Source of the DNA: Austwickia chelonae NBRC 105200
GTDB lineage: Bacteria > Actinomycetota > Actinomycetes > Actinomycetales > Dermatophilaceae
Direction of reading: 5' to 3'
Length of the DNA stretch: 64,000 nt
Assembly: GCF_000298175.1 (NCBI RefSeq)
Contig: NZ_BAGZ01000008.1
Span: 124,001 to 188,000 of the forward strand
A model generated the notes under the pieces. That model saw only the letters and a program-made list of their open reading frames with translations. It had not been told where the DNA came from and did no database searches. Of the stretch, positions 35,714 through 46,597 are shown piece after piece (positions within the stretch are counted from its first letter, which is position 1; the number at the start of each line of letters is the position of its first letter). The position numbers and the translations under genes are program-made.

Positions 35714-37912
35714 ATGACGACCTACCCCTTCGCCGCCGTCGTCGGCGCCGACGACATGACCCTGGCCCTGACCCTGTGCGCGATCTCCCCGGAGATCGGC
35801 GGTGTCCTCGTGCGAGGGGAGAAAGGCACCGCGAAGTCCACCGCCGTCCGAGGCCTCGCCGCGCTGCTGCCCGACCAACAGGTCATCACCGGGTGCCGCT
35901 TCGCCTGCGACCCCTCCGCGCCGGATCTGCACTGCCCGGACGGGCCCCACCCCACGCACCCCGGCCCTGACGCCATCGACCGCGTGAGCACCAGGCCCGC
36001 CCGGCTGGTCGAACTCCCCGTCGGTGCCACCGAGGACCGAGTCCTGGGCTCCCTCGACCTCGAACAGGCCCTCGGCGAAGGCCGTACCGCCTTCGAACCC
36101 GGCCTGCTCGCAGCAGCCCACCGCGGGATCCTGTACGTCGACGAGGTCAACCTGTTGCACGACCACCTGGTCGACCTGCTGCTCGACGCCGCGGCGATGG
36201 GCCGGTGCACCGTCGAACGCGAAGGGGTCTCTCTCAGCCATGCCGCCCGCCTCATGCTCATCGGCACGATGAACCCCGAAGAAGGCGAACTGCGGCCCCA
36301 ACTGCTCGACCGCTTCGGGCTCACCGCAGAGGTCAGCGCACCCCGCGACCCTGCCGTCCGGGTCGAGGTCGTCCGCCGCCGGATGGCCTTCGACAGCGAC
36401 CCCGACCTGTTCACCGACCGCTATGCCGCCGACCAGGCGGATCTGCGCCACCGCATCGCCGCCGCCCAGGAGGCGGTCGCGCGGGTCCACCTGGGCGATG
36501 ACGCCCTGTTGACGATCGCCCGGGTCTGCTCCGGTTTCGAGGTCGACGGGATGCGCGCAGACCTGGTCACGGCACGTGCCGCGATCGCACATGCCGCCTG
36601 GGCCGGCCGGAGCGCCGTCACCAGGGAGGACATCCGCGCCGCCGCCAGGTTGGCCCTGCCGCACCGCCGTCGCCGCAACCCCTTCGACGCCCCCGGCCTC
36701 GACGAGGACCTCCTCGAGCAGCTGCTCGGCCCGGACGAGCCGGACGACCCGCAGGACGACCCGGACGGCAGCGGCCCGCACTCTCCGCAGGACGACCCGG
36801 AGCAGGCCGGGGCAGAGCAGGCCACCGACGACGACCGTCCGGCCTCGGCCGCGCCGAGCAGCGGCGACGGACCCCAGGGGACCGACGCCTCCCACCGGGC
36901 GGATCCGCGCCCCGAACAGGCCGGACCGGCGGTTGAACACCCCGACGAGGCTGCGATACCGCCGGCCGGACGCCCCGCAGGAGACGCTCCCGCTCAGGGC
37001 ACCGCCGTCCCGGATGCGCCCTTTCGGGCCCGGTTGGTGACCGCCCGGGGCATCGGACGTGGCGCTGCCGGGAAACGGAGCCGGGCCTTGACCGGCATCG
37101 GCAAGGTGATCGGCGTGGCCCCGGGGTCCGGCGGGCAGAACCGGCAGGCTCCCGGCGTCGGCGGAGTCCATCTGCCGGCGACGATCCGGGCCGCGGCACC
37201 GCACCAACCCCGTCGCGGACGGTCCGAGGGCGACGCCCTGGTCCTGCACCGTGAGGATGTGCGACGGTCCCGGACCGAGGGGCGGGAATCCAACCTGGTC
37301 CTCCTGGCCGTGGACGCCTCGGGATCGATGGCGGCCCGCAAACGGATGAGCGCCGTCAAGGGTGCCGTCCTCGCCCTGCTGCTCGACGCCTATCAGCGCC
37401 GCGACAAGGTCGGCCTGATCACCTTCCGGGGAGAAGGCGCAGAGCTCGTGCTGCCGCCCACCTCGTCGGTGGACATCGCCGCCCGGCGCCTGACCGACCT
37501 GCCCCACGGCGGGCGGACACCGCTCGCGGAAGGCCTGGTCGAGGCCGGGCGGGTCCTGGCCCTGGAGAAGCTGCGCGACCCGCACCGTCGCGCCCTGCTG
37601 GTCGTGGTCACCGACGGCCGGGCCACCTCCGGGCGGGACGCCGACGTGCGGGCCCGGCGGGTCGCGGACCAGCTGCGCGACGCCCGGATCGACACCGTGG
37701 TGGTCGACTGCGAGTCGGGACGGGTACGGCTGGGAATGGCCGCAGCCTTGGCAGCCCGACTGGGCGCGCAGTACCTGCGGTTGGACGAGGTCGCGGCGAA
37801 GGCCATCGTGAACGTGGTCCACGAACATACCCGTGACCGCGGTGCCCGGATCGACGAGCAGCGTCGTCCGGGGGCTCCGGGGAGCCATGTCAGTAGAAAG
37901 GATGTCGCCTGA
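35714..37912 (+). CDS. Fused ChlI-ChlD-type chelatase ATPase (cobaltochelatase partner of CobN)
   Basis: A 732-residue fusion of an AAA+ ATPase and a von Willebrand A domain. The N-terminal AAA+ module has Walker A GEKGTAKST (residues 35-43) and Walker B ILYVDEVNLL. A long acidic, Pro-rich linker (about 335-450) follows, and the C-terminal VWA domain carries the MIDAS motif DASGS from about residue 534. Such proteins drive metal insertion into tetrapyrroles. With cobN under a matching riboswitch and no chlorophyll genes nearby, cobalt insertion is the likely role, replacing CobS-CobT. ATG at 35714 follows CAGGAGG. The stop overlaps cobO as TGATG. Confidence 0.9.
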   Translation: MTTYPFAAVVGADDMTLALTLCAISPEIGGVLVRGEKGTAKSTAVRGLAALLPDQQVITGCRFACDPSAPDLHCPDGPHPTHPGPDAIDRVSTRPARLVELPVGATEDRVLGSLDLEQALGEGRTAFEPGLLAAAHRGILYVDEVNLLHDHLVDLLLDAAAMGRCTVEREGVSLSHAARLMLIGTMNPEEGELRPQLLDRFGLTAEVSAPRDPAVRVEVVRRRMAFDSDPDLFTDRYAADQADLRHRIAAAQEAVARVHLGDDALLTIARVCSGFEVDGMRADLVTARAAIAHAAWAGRSAVTREDIRAAARLALPHRRRRNPFDAPGLDEDLLEQLLGPDEPDDPQDDPDGSGPHSPQDDPEQAGAEQATDDDRPASAAPSSGDGPQGTDASHRADPRPEQAGPAVEHPDEAAIPPAGRPAGDAPAQGTAVPDAPFRARLVTARGIGRGAAGKRSRALTGIGKVIGVAPGSGGQNRQAPGVGGVHLPATIRAAAPHQPRRGRSEGDALVLHREDVRRSRTEGRESNLVLLAVDASGSMAARKRMSAVKGAVLALLLDAYQRRDKVGLITFRGEGAELVLPPTSSVDIAARRLTDLPHGGRTPLAEGLVEAGRVLALEKLRDPHRRALLVVVTDGRATSGRDADVRARRVADQLRDARIDTVVVDCESGRVRLGMAAALAARLGAQYLRLDEVAAKAIVNVVHEHTRDRGARIDEQRRPGAPGSHVSRKDVA

Positions 37913-38523
37913 TGAAGGGGCAGATCGCCGTCGATCCCAAGGACGGGTTGACGACGCGGGAAAGGCGCCACCGTCCGATCCTGGCGGTGAACACCGGTGA
38001 GGGCAAAGGCAAGTCGACCGCCGCTTTCGGCATGGCGATGCGCGGCTGGAACCAGGGCTGGTCGATCGGGATCTTCCAGTTCGTGAAGAGTGCGAAATGG
38101 CGGATCGGGGAGCAGAGCGTCTTCGAGACCTTGAACCGGGTGCACGAACAGACCGGCGAAGGCGGACCCGTCGAATGGCACAAGATGGGTTCGGGCTGGT
38201 CGTGGACCCGCAAGGAGGGCAGCGAGGTCGACCACGCCGCCGCCGCGGTCGAGGGCTGGACGGAGGTGAAGCGGCGGATCACCGCGCAGACCCACCAGTT
38301 GTACGTCCTGGACGAGTTCACCTACCCGATGACCTGGGGGTGGGTCGACGTGGACGACGTGGTGACCACCCTGCGGGAACGCCCGGGAAATCAGCATGTC
38401 GTCATCACCGGGCGTCGCTGCCCTGAGCCGATCGTGGAGATCGCGCAGTTGGTGACGGAGATGACCAAGGTCAAACATCCCTTCGACGAGGGGCAGAAGG
38501 GCCAGAAGGGGATCGAGTGGTGA
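37912..38523 (+). CDS. cobO: Cob(I)yrinic acid a,c-diamide adenosyltransferase CobO
   Basis: A 203-residue CobO/BtuR/CobA-type corrinoid adenosyltransferase, which transfers the 5'-deoxyadenosyl group of ATP to reduced cobalt. The modified P-loop GEGKGKST is at residues 30-37. LYVLDEFTYPMTWGW and VVITGRRCPEPIVEIAQLVTEM are diagnostic; the C-terminal KHPFDEGQKGQKGIEW tail is typical. It is coupled to the chelatase gene by a TGATG overlap and to cobA by a GTGA overlap. Confidence 0.95.
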   Translation: MKGQIAVDPKDGLTTRERRHRPILAVNTGEGKGKSTAAFGMAMRGWNQGWSIGIFQFVKSAKWRIGEQSVFETLNRVHEQTGEGGPVEWHKMGSGWSWTRKEGSEVDHAAAAVEGWTEVKRRITAQTHQLYVLDEFTYPMTWGWVDVDDVVTTLRERPGNQHVVITGRRCPEPIVEIAQLVTEMTKVKHPFDEGQKGQKGIEW

Positions 38524-39539
38524 CCGGCTCACTTCAGTTGGAGGTCTCAGGCAGGCGGGCTCTCCTGACCGGTTCGGGCCCGGAACTCCCGGCGATGGCG
38601 CATCGCCTTCTCGCCGCCGGGGCCCAGGTCGACGTGGCCGCCGACGAGGCGACCACGTCGTTGACGGATCTGGTGCAGCGGGGGCTGGTGGCCGTGTGTC
38701 CCCAGGCCGATCCCTCGGCCTACGACCTGGTGATCTCCTGCCGGGAACGCTCGCAGGAAGAGATCCCGGGGCGGGCCGACCGGGGTGAGGTCGTCCTGGT
38801 GGGAGGGGGGCCGGGCGACCCGGGGTTGTTGACGGTCGCGGCGTTGGCGGAGCTGCGTTCCGCGGATGTCGTGGTCTACGACCGGTTGGCGCCGCTGGCC
38901 GCACTGGCGGAGGCGCCGCCGGAGGCGCTGCTGATCGATGTCGGCAAGATCCCGCGCGGGGAGTTCACCCCGCAGGAGCGGATCAACGAACTGCTGATCG
39001 AGCACGCCGAGGCCGGTCGTCGGGTGGTGCGCTTCAAGGGGGGTGACAACTTCGTCTTCGGGCGGGGCGGCGAGGAGGCGCTGGCCTGTCGCGAACGGGG
39101 TGTTCCGGTGCGGATCGTCCCCGGGGTGTCCTCGGCGATCGCCGGTCCGGCCTTGGCCGGTGTCCCGGTGACCCACCGTTCGCTCTCACAGGGGGTCACG
39201 GTGGTCTCCGGGCATGTCCCGCCCGGCGACATTCGCTCGTCCTTGGACTGGTCGGCCCTGGCCCGCTGCGGCACGACCTTGGTGGTTCTGATGGGGATGC
39301 ACGCCTTGCCGCAGATCACCGAGGAACTGATGCGCGCGGGGATGCCGGCGGGCACCCCGGCCGCGACCATCGCCGATGCCGCTCTGCCGACGATGCGGGT
39401 GGTTCGTTCCACGGTGGGTGAGTTGGCGGTAGCGGTGGCTGAGGCCGGGTTGGGCGCGCCGGCGGTGACGGTGATCGGTGAGGTCGCCGGGTTGGACCTG
39501 GTGTCCGTGGCAGCGCAGGCGGCCGCCGCTCAGGGGTGA
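38520..39539 (+). CDS. cobA: Uroporphyrinogen-III C-methyltransferase CobA with partial CysG-like N-terminus
   Basis: A 339-residue SAM-dependent enzyme making precorrin-2, the first committed step of B12 and sirohaem synthesis. The methyltransferase domain (about 90-335) has VVLVGGGPGDPGLLTV, RFKGGDNFVFGRGGEE and VPGVSSAIAGPALAGVP. Residues 1-85 look like the start of a CysG/Met8 Rossmann domain (GRRALLTGSGPEL, LLAAGAQVDVAADEA) but stop after about 80 residues, so the dehydrogenase/ferrochelatase function is probably absent. The start is GTG, either 38520 (GTGA overlap) or 38517; both are served by AAGGGG. Last gene of the operon. Confidence 0.92.
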   Translation: MTGSLQLEVSGRRALLTGSGPELPAMAHRLLAAGAQVDVAADEATTSLTDLVQRGLVAVCPQADPSAYDLVISCRERSQEEIPGRADRGEVVLVGGGPGDPGLLTVAALAELRSADVVVYDRLAPLAALAEAPPEALLIDVGKIPRGEFTPQERINELLIEHAEAGRRVVRFKGGDNFVFGRGGEEALACRERGVPVRIVPGVSSAIAGPALAGVPVTHRSLSQGVTVVSGHVPPGDIRSSLDWSALARCGTTLVVLMGMHALPQITEELMRAGMPAGTPAATIADAALPTMRVVRSTVGELAVAVAEAGLGAPAVTVIGEVAGLDLVSVAAQAAAAQG

Positions 39540-39558
39540 GATCGGCTGCGGGATCGCG

Positions 39559-40347
39559 TCATCGGCCGGTGGCGCGACTTCCCGTGGTCCGGCGGATCCA
39601 TTGGTGGGCGGCGTCGACCTGGTCGACGACCTCCACGGCGGCGGGCAGGGCCGGGCGGCGGACGATGACGACGCGGACGTCCAGGTGGTCGGCGGCGTCG
39701 AGTTTGGCCGCGGTGAGATCGCCGCCGGAGTCCTTGGTGGCCAGCGCGGTGATGCGGTGTGTCCGCATGAGGTCGACTTCGTCCTGGTGGGTGAAGGGGC
39801 CGCGAGCACGCAGTACCGTCCACCCGGCGGGCAGGTCGAGATCCGGGGGTTCGACGAGTCGCACCAGGATCTGGGCGGCGGCGAGCGGAGGATGGTCCAC
39901 GAAGTGACGGAGGGTGTTCCGGCCGGTGGTCAGGAAGATCGGCCCGTCGGCCCGGGAGAGTTCTTCGGCTGCTGCCGGATATCCGTCCACCCAGGTCCAC
40001 CGGGAGGCTCCGGGGCGTTCGGACCAGCTGGGACGGTGCAGTCGCAGCAGGGGGGTCCCGGTCGTGGCGCAGGCGGCGGCGGCATTCTGGGTGATGGAGG
40101 TGGCGAAGGGGTGGGTAGCGTCGACGACGGCGCCGATCCGGTGGACGCGTAGGTAGTCGGTCAGGCCGTCCACACCGCCGAAGCCGCCGATACGGATCTG
40201 GCCCAGGGGGAGCCGGGGGTCGGAAACCGCTCCGGCCAGGGAGGACAGGAAAGGCGTCCCTGCCTCGTGGAGGATCGAGGCGAGTCGGCGTGCCTCGCCG
40301 GTGCCGCCGATGAGGAGTACCGCTCCGGCGGGGATGTCCTGTGACAT
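39559..40347 (-). CDS. cobK: Precorrin-6A reductase CobK
   Basis: A 262-residue NADPH-dependent reductase converting precorrin-6A to precorrin-6B. Family segments: VLLIGGTGEARRLA at the N-terminus, VVDATHPFATSITQNAAAA, LTTGRNTLRHFV and ALATKDSGG near the end. ATG at 40347 is used; ATG at 40356 is a close alternative and neither has a strong ribosome site. It is convergent to cobA with a 19-base gap and no clear terminator between. Confidence 0.93.
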   Translation of the reverse strand: MSQDIPAGAVLLIGGTGEARRLASILHEAGTPFLSSLAGAVSDPRLPLGQIRIGGFGGVDGLTDYLRVHRIGAVVDATHPFATSITQNAAAACATTGTPLLRLHRPSWSERPGASRWTWVDGYPAAAEELSRADGPIFLTTGRNTLRHFVDHPPLAAAQILVRLVEPPDLDLPAGWTVLRARGPFTHQDEVDLMRTHRITALATKDSGGDLTAAKLDAADHLDVRVVIVRRPALPAAVEVVDQVDAAHQWIRRTTGSRATGR

Positions 40348-40516
40348 GGGCCCCATCGTACGGAGAGCGTGGGGTGAAGACGGCGCGCCCTTCGGCATGC
40401 ATCGCCTATTCCCTTGTGGCTCAATGGAACTTGAATGTCCTTCGGGGGTAGCTAGCTGTCGTGTGAAGCACGGGCGGCCCCGAGGACACCCGACGACGAA
40501 CGGAGAGGCACACCCG

Positions 40517-40834
40517 ATGGGCGACGAACCAGAGGTCAGAAAGGGCACACGACAGCCGAGCGGACGGATCACCACCGACTTCCACCTGAACGACGCCTTC
40601 GTCGACGCCGTCGGCGAAACCACCGCGGCCCGGTTCCTCGATCTCCTGCACGGGGTCTCCCGCAGCCACGGCGGGCAACCGATCGTCGAGATCGAGAAGG
40701 AACTACGACGCCGGGTCACCGAACTCGGCATCACCGTCACGGACGTCGAACTGGACAGCTTCGCAGATCAGATCCGCCGCTCCGAAGGCACCGTCGAACA
40801 CATCGGGCCGGACGAAGCAGCACCGCGCTCCTGA
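40517..40834 (+). CDS. Small acidic hypothetical protein (105 aa)
   Basis: ATG at 40517 preceded by GGAGAGG. The product is soluble and charged, with predicted helices (FVDAVGETTAARFLDLLHGV, then IEKELRRRVTELG and VELDSFADQIRRSEG). No signal peptide, Cys or recognised domain. The open frame extends upstream to 40301 but that part overlaps the cobK 5' end and looks non-coding. Function unknown. Confidence 0.65.
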   Translation: MGDEPEVRKGTRQPSGRITTDFHLNDAFVDAVGETTAARFLDLLHGVSRSHGGQPIVEIEKELRRRVTELGITVTDVELDSFADQIRRSEGTVEHIGPDEAAPRS

Positions 40835-40943
40835 TCCCGACGTCGGCACCATCCACACCGACCGACCCGCAGCGACCCGCCGGGGTCGAAGACGACCCCG
40901 CCGGCCCCCGGCCGACGCAGCACCTGACCAGAGAGATAGAGAC

Positions 40944-41384
40944 ATGAGCACAGTCGAACACCGTTCCGACGCCTCTCCCGCTGCAGTCTGGGCTGTCCTC
41001 GCCGACGGATGGACCTTCGGATCCTGGGTCGTCGGGGCCTCCAGAGTCCGGGCCGTCGAACCGGACTGGCCCGCAGTCGGATCCCGGGTACACCACTCGG
41101 TGGGCGCCTGGCCGGCCGTCCTCGACGACAACACCGAGGCCGTCGAAGCCGCCGAAGGCGAACGCCTGGTGATGCTCGCCCGCACCCGTCCGGTCGGCCA
41201 GGCCCGGGTCGAGATCACCCTCGTCCCCGACGGGGAGAAGACACTGATCCGCATGACCGAAGACTTCGTCAGCGGCCCGGCGACGATCGTGCCCTCCCCG
41301 GTGCGCGGTGCAGCACTGACCGCACGCAACACCGAAACCCTCCGGCGGCTGTCCTTCCTCGCCCAGAGGCGCACCCGCCCCTGA
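40944..41384 (+). CDS. SRPBCC-family (polyketide cyclase/START-like) protein
   Basis: A 146-residue helix-grip protein. The opening pattern VEHRSDASPAAVWAVLADGWTFGSWVVGA, then EPDWPAVGSRVHHSVG and the long C-terminal helix (ALTARNTETLRRLSFLAQ) are typical of actinobacterial SRPBCC proteins that bind a hydrophobic ligand. ATG follows AGAGAGA. It converges on the FAD-dependent oxidoreductase, and in other actinobacteria such proteins are often found next to phytoene-desaturase-like enzymes; a functional link here is inferred. Confidence 0.85.
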   Translation: MSTVEHRSDASPAAVWAVLADGWTFGSWVVGASRVRAVEPDWPAVGSRVHHSVGAWPAVLDDNTEAVEAAEGERLVMLARTRPVGQARVEITLVPDGEKTLIRMTEDFVSGPATIVPSPVRGAALTARNTETLRRLSFLAQRRTRP

Positions 41385-41418
41385 CCGGAGGCCTGCGACC
41401 GGAGGACCCGACCCCGGC

Positions 41419-43116
41419 TCAGCCCCTCCGACCGGCCCACACCGGCGCCGGCTCGGCATACCAACGGTGCAGGGCGCCCAGCCGCAGACCCTCCAGGTGA
41501 CGGCCCCGGAAACCGGCATCGGCCAAGGCCGCCCGGGCCGCCAGGTATCCACAGGCCCCGTGCACCCCACCCCCGGGGTGCACGGCTGCGCTGCCCAGGT
41601 AGAGCCCGCCGACATGGGTCCGCGGGCCACCGGCCCCGGTGAACGGACGCCAGATGGCCTGCTGGAAGAGCTGCTGTGTCCCCCCGCCGACGGCCCCCCC
41701 GCCCAGGTTCGCATCCGCCCTCTCCAGGTCGGCGGGGGTCTGCTCCCAGCGTTCGACGATCAGGTCACGCCAGTCGGGTGCGAACCGGTCCATCATCTGC
41801 TCACTCGCCTGCACGACCCGGCGGACGGCGGCTTCCTCGGTCACCCCCCGGGGAAGGTGGGTGTACAGCCAGAGCGTCTCCGTCCCGACGGGTGAACGAG
41901 AAGGATCGATGCTGGTCATCTGGCCGACCAGGGCGAAAGGCTCCTCGGGGAGGGCGCCGGTCTCCAATTGCGAACTCCACCGGATCATCCCGGGGGCGTC
42001 GAGCCCGACATGCACCACCCCCGCCCCCCGCGCCTCCCGAGCGGTCCACGGCACCGGCCCCGACAAGCGGTAGTTGAGTTTCACCGTCGGTAGGTCCCAC
42101 AGGAAGTTCGCCAACCGGGTGCGCACCCCCGGGGGCACCGCCTCCGGGTCGAGCAACCGGCCGTACAGGGCCTGCGCGCTGGTGTCGGCGATCACGGCGC
42201 GGCGTGCGGCGATCCGGCGACCGTCCGCCACCTCCACGCCGTGGACACGGGCACCGCGGACGACGACCCGGGTGACCCGGGAGTCCAACTCCACCCGCGC
42301 CCCGGCGGTCCGGGCACGGCTGGCCAAGGCCCGGGCGAGCTCACCGGTGCCTCCCACCGGCGAGGGGAAACCGACGTCCTGGGCGAGCATGGTCATCAGC
42401 CATCCGAAGACCCCGCTGACCGGCGCGGTCGGCGGGACGTCGGCGTGCATCGCATTGCCGGCCAGGAGATCCCGCGCCGCCCGCCCGTGGAAGAGCTCCT
42501 CACCCATGCGGGAACTCGGCAACATCATGAAACGGACGAAATCCGGCATGTGGCGGGCGCCGACGGCGGACACCAACCGTCTGGTCGCCTTCACCGGCGG
42601 CCAGACGGTGAGCAGCGCCTCCAGGAAGGGTTCCTTCACCGCGTCGTACTGTTCGGCCAGCCGGAGCCAGGTCCGGGCGTCGCGGGGGTCGTCCCGGGCG
42701 AGCAGATCCGCGGTGTCGGTGGCCTGCCGTTGGACGGCCGGGGCATCCTGCTCCTGCGGGCGGGCCAGATGTGCGACCTGGGTGTGTGCCCGCGCCCACT
42801 GCAACCCGTATCTCTCCAGTTCCAGATGGCGCAGGACCGGGGAGGCCAGCGCGAGGGGGTGGCAGGCGCTGAACTCGTCGACGGTCCATCCGTCGCGGAC
42901 GACGGAGCTCACCGCCCCGCCGACGGTGGGACGTTCCTCCAGGACGAGGACCTCCCAGCCGGCATCAGCCAGGGTGGCCGCGGTGACCAGGCCGTGGTGG
43001 CCTGCTCCGATGACGACGGCGTCGACGGTCTGGTCCGCTCCGCGGTCTCGTCGGATCGGTGTGCGCCCGGTCTCGGCGTGTACGTGCCGGTTGTCGGTCG
43101 GCAGATGTGTGGACAC
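41419..43116 (-). CDS. FAD-dependent phytoene-desaturase-like oxidoreductase
   Basis: A 565-residue flavoprotein with an N-terminal dinucleotide-binding motif (AVVIGAGHHGLVTAATLA, GxGxxG at about 37-42) and the following VLEERPTVGGAVSS segment. The C-terminal part has LYLGSAAVHPGGGVHGACGYLAA, typical of phytoene dehydrogenase-type enzymes. GTG at 43116; the first 30 residues are variable, so an internal start is possible. No carotenoid genes (crtB, crtE) are nearby, so a true carotenoid role is uncertain; this subfamily is broad. Confidence 0.85.
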   Translation of the reverse strand: MSTHLPTDNRHVHAETGRTPIRRDRGADQTVDAVVIGAGHHGLVTAATLADAGWEVLVLEERPTVGGAVSSVVRDGWTVDEFSACHPLALASPVLRHLELERYGLQWARAHTQVAHLARPQEQDAPAVQRQATDTADLLARDDPRDARTWLRLAEQYDAVKEPFLEALLTVWPPVKATRRLVSAVGARHMPDFVRFMMLPSSRMGEELFHGRAARDLLAGNAMHADVPPTAPVSGVFGWLMTMLAQDVGFPSPVGGTGELARALASRARTAGARVELDSRVTRVVVRGARVHGVEVADGRRIAARRAVIADTSAQALYGRLLDPEAVPPGVRTRLANFLWDLPTVKLNYRLSGPVPWTAREARGAGVVHVGLDAPGMIRWSSQLETGALPEEPFALVGQMTSIDPSRSPVGTETLWLYTHLPRGVTEEAAVRRVVQASEQMMDRFAPDWRDLIVERWEQTPADLERADANLGGGAVGGGTQQLFQQAIWRPFTGAGGPRTHVGGLYLGSAAVHPGGGVHGACGYLAARAALADAGFRGRHLEGLRLGALHRWYAEPAPVWAGRRG

Positions 43117-43252
43117 GGATGCCTCGCTGTGGACTCGGTCGGGCCGGGGCCTCGGGACGGTTCGTCCCGGGGCATGCCACCAGCCTGGCCCGAACCGGGG
43201 CCGGGAACAACCTGTCCGGGTCCGGTCCGGGCAGTGGCGTCGCCCTGGATGC

Positions 43253-43289
43253 GTCAGGGTCCGCCCCCTGGGCGGGGGCGGACCCTGAC
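43253..43289 (-). terminator. Strong hairpin after the mutA-mutB-meaB operon
   Basis: A perfect 15-bp stem, GTCAGGGTCCGCCCC with its complement, around the 7-base loop CTGGGCG. It lies about 30 bases past the meaB stop. Confidence 0.75.
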
Positions 43290-43320
43290 ATCGGAGGCCG
43301 CTCGACGAGGCCTCCGGGGT

Positions 43321-44353
43321 TCAGCGCACGGTGTCCGTCGCGGAACCGCCGGTTGCCGGTCGGTCCTGTGCGGCGAGCAGACCGGCGACATAGGCCTCCA
43401 GGAGGGCTCGGCTGCCTTCGGGCGCGGCCAGTTGGCCGGTCATCACCCGATGTTCGATGTCGTCCCGGACGGCGAGCACCTGCGGGGAGTGGTGCAGACT
43501 GTCCAGCGCCTCGGTCTCGGTGAGAGCCCACAGCCAGGACCGTTGCTGCGCAGCCCGCCGCTCCTGCAAGGACCCTTCCTGGTCGAGCCGGTCGCGGTGG
43601 GCCGTCACCGCGGACCACACGTCGTCCAGCCCGGCACCCGTCCGGGCACTGCAGGTCAGTACCTCCGGTGCGGACGCCGTATCGCCGGCCATGAGCCGCA
43701 TCGCTCCACGCAGCTCCCGGGCGCACACCCGGGCTTCGCGTTCGTTGTCACCGTCGGCCTTGTTGACCGCGATGACGTCGACCCGTTCGAGGATGCCGCG
43801 TTTGATGCCTTGCAACTGGTCGCCGCTGCGGGCCAGGGCCAGCATGAGGAAGGTGTCGACCATCTCGGCGACGGCCACCTCGGACTGGCCGACCCCGACG
43901 GTCTCCACGAGGACGACGTCGTATCCGGCGGCTTCGAGGACGACCATGGACTCCCTGGTCGCGCGGGCGACCCCGCCCAGGTGCCCGCCCGAGGGGGACG
44001 GACGGACGAAGGCGTCGTCGCTGGCGGACAGTTGGGCCATCCTGGTCCGGTCGCCCAGGATGCTGCCGCCGGTGCGGGAGCTGCTGGGGTCGACGGCGAC
44101 GACGGCGACCCGGTGTCCTGCTTCGATGAGACGGGTGCCCAGGGCGTCGATGAAGGTCGACTTGCCGGCTCCTGGCACACCCGAGATGCCCACCCGCATC
44201 GCCGCACCGGTGTGCGGGGTGAGTTCGCGGAGAAGTTCCCGGGCCTGTGCCCGGTGGTCGGGGCGGGAGGACTCGACGAGGGTGATGGCCCTCGCCACGT
44301 CCAACCGACGCCCCGACCTGACCCGTTCAGCGGCCCGTACGGCGTCGTACGGC

Positions 44354-44361
<8 letters not shown>
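43321..44361 (-). CDS. meaB: Methylmalonyl-CoA mutase-associated GTPase MeaB
   Basis: A 346-residue G3E-type GTPase that guards and reloads the mutase cofactor. P-loop GVPGAGKST at residues 61-69, then [21 protein letters not shown] and [13 protein letters not shown] (switch and Walker B), and VNKADGDNE for guanine binding. ATG at 44361 has GAGGAG and overlaps the mutB end by eight bases. It is the third gene of the mutase operon. Confidence 0.95.
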
Positions 44362-46596
<2,235 letters not shown>

Positions 46597-46597
<1 letters not shown>

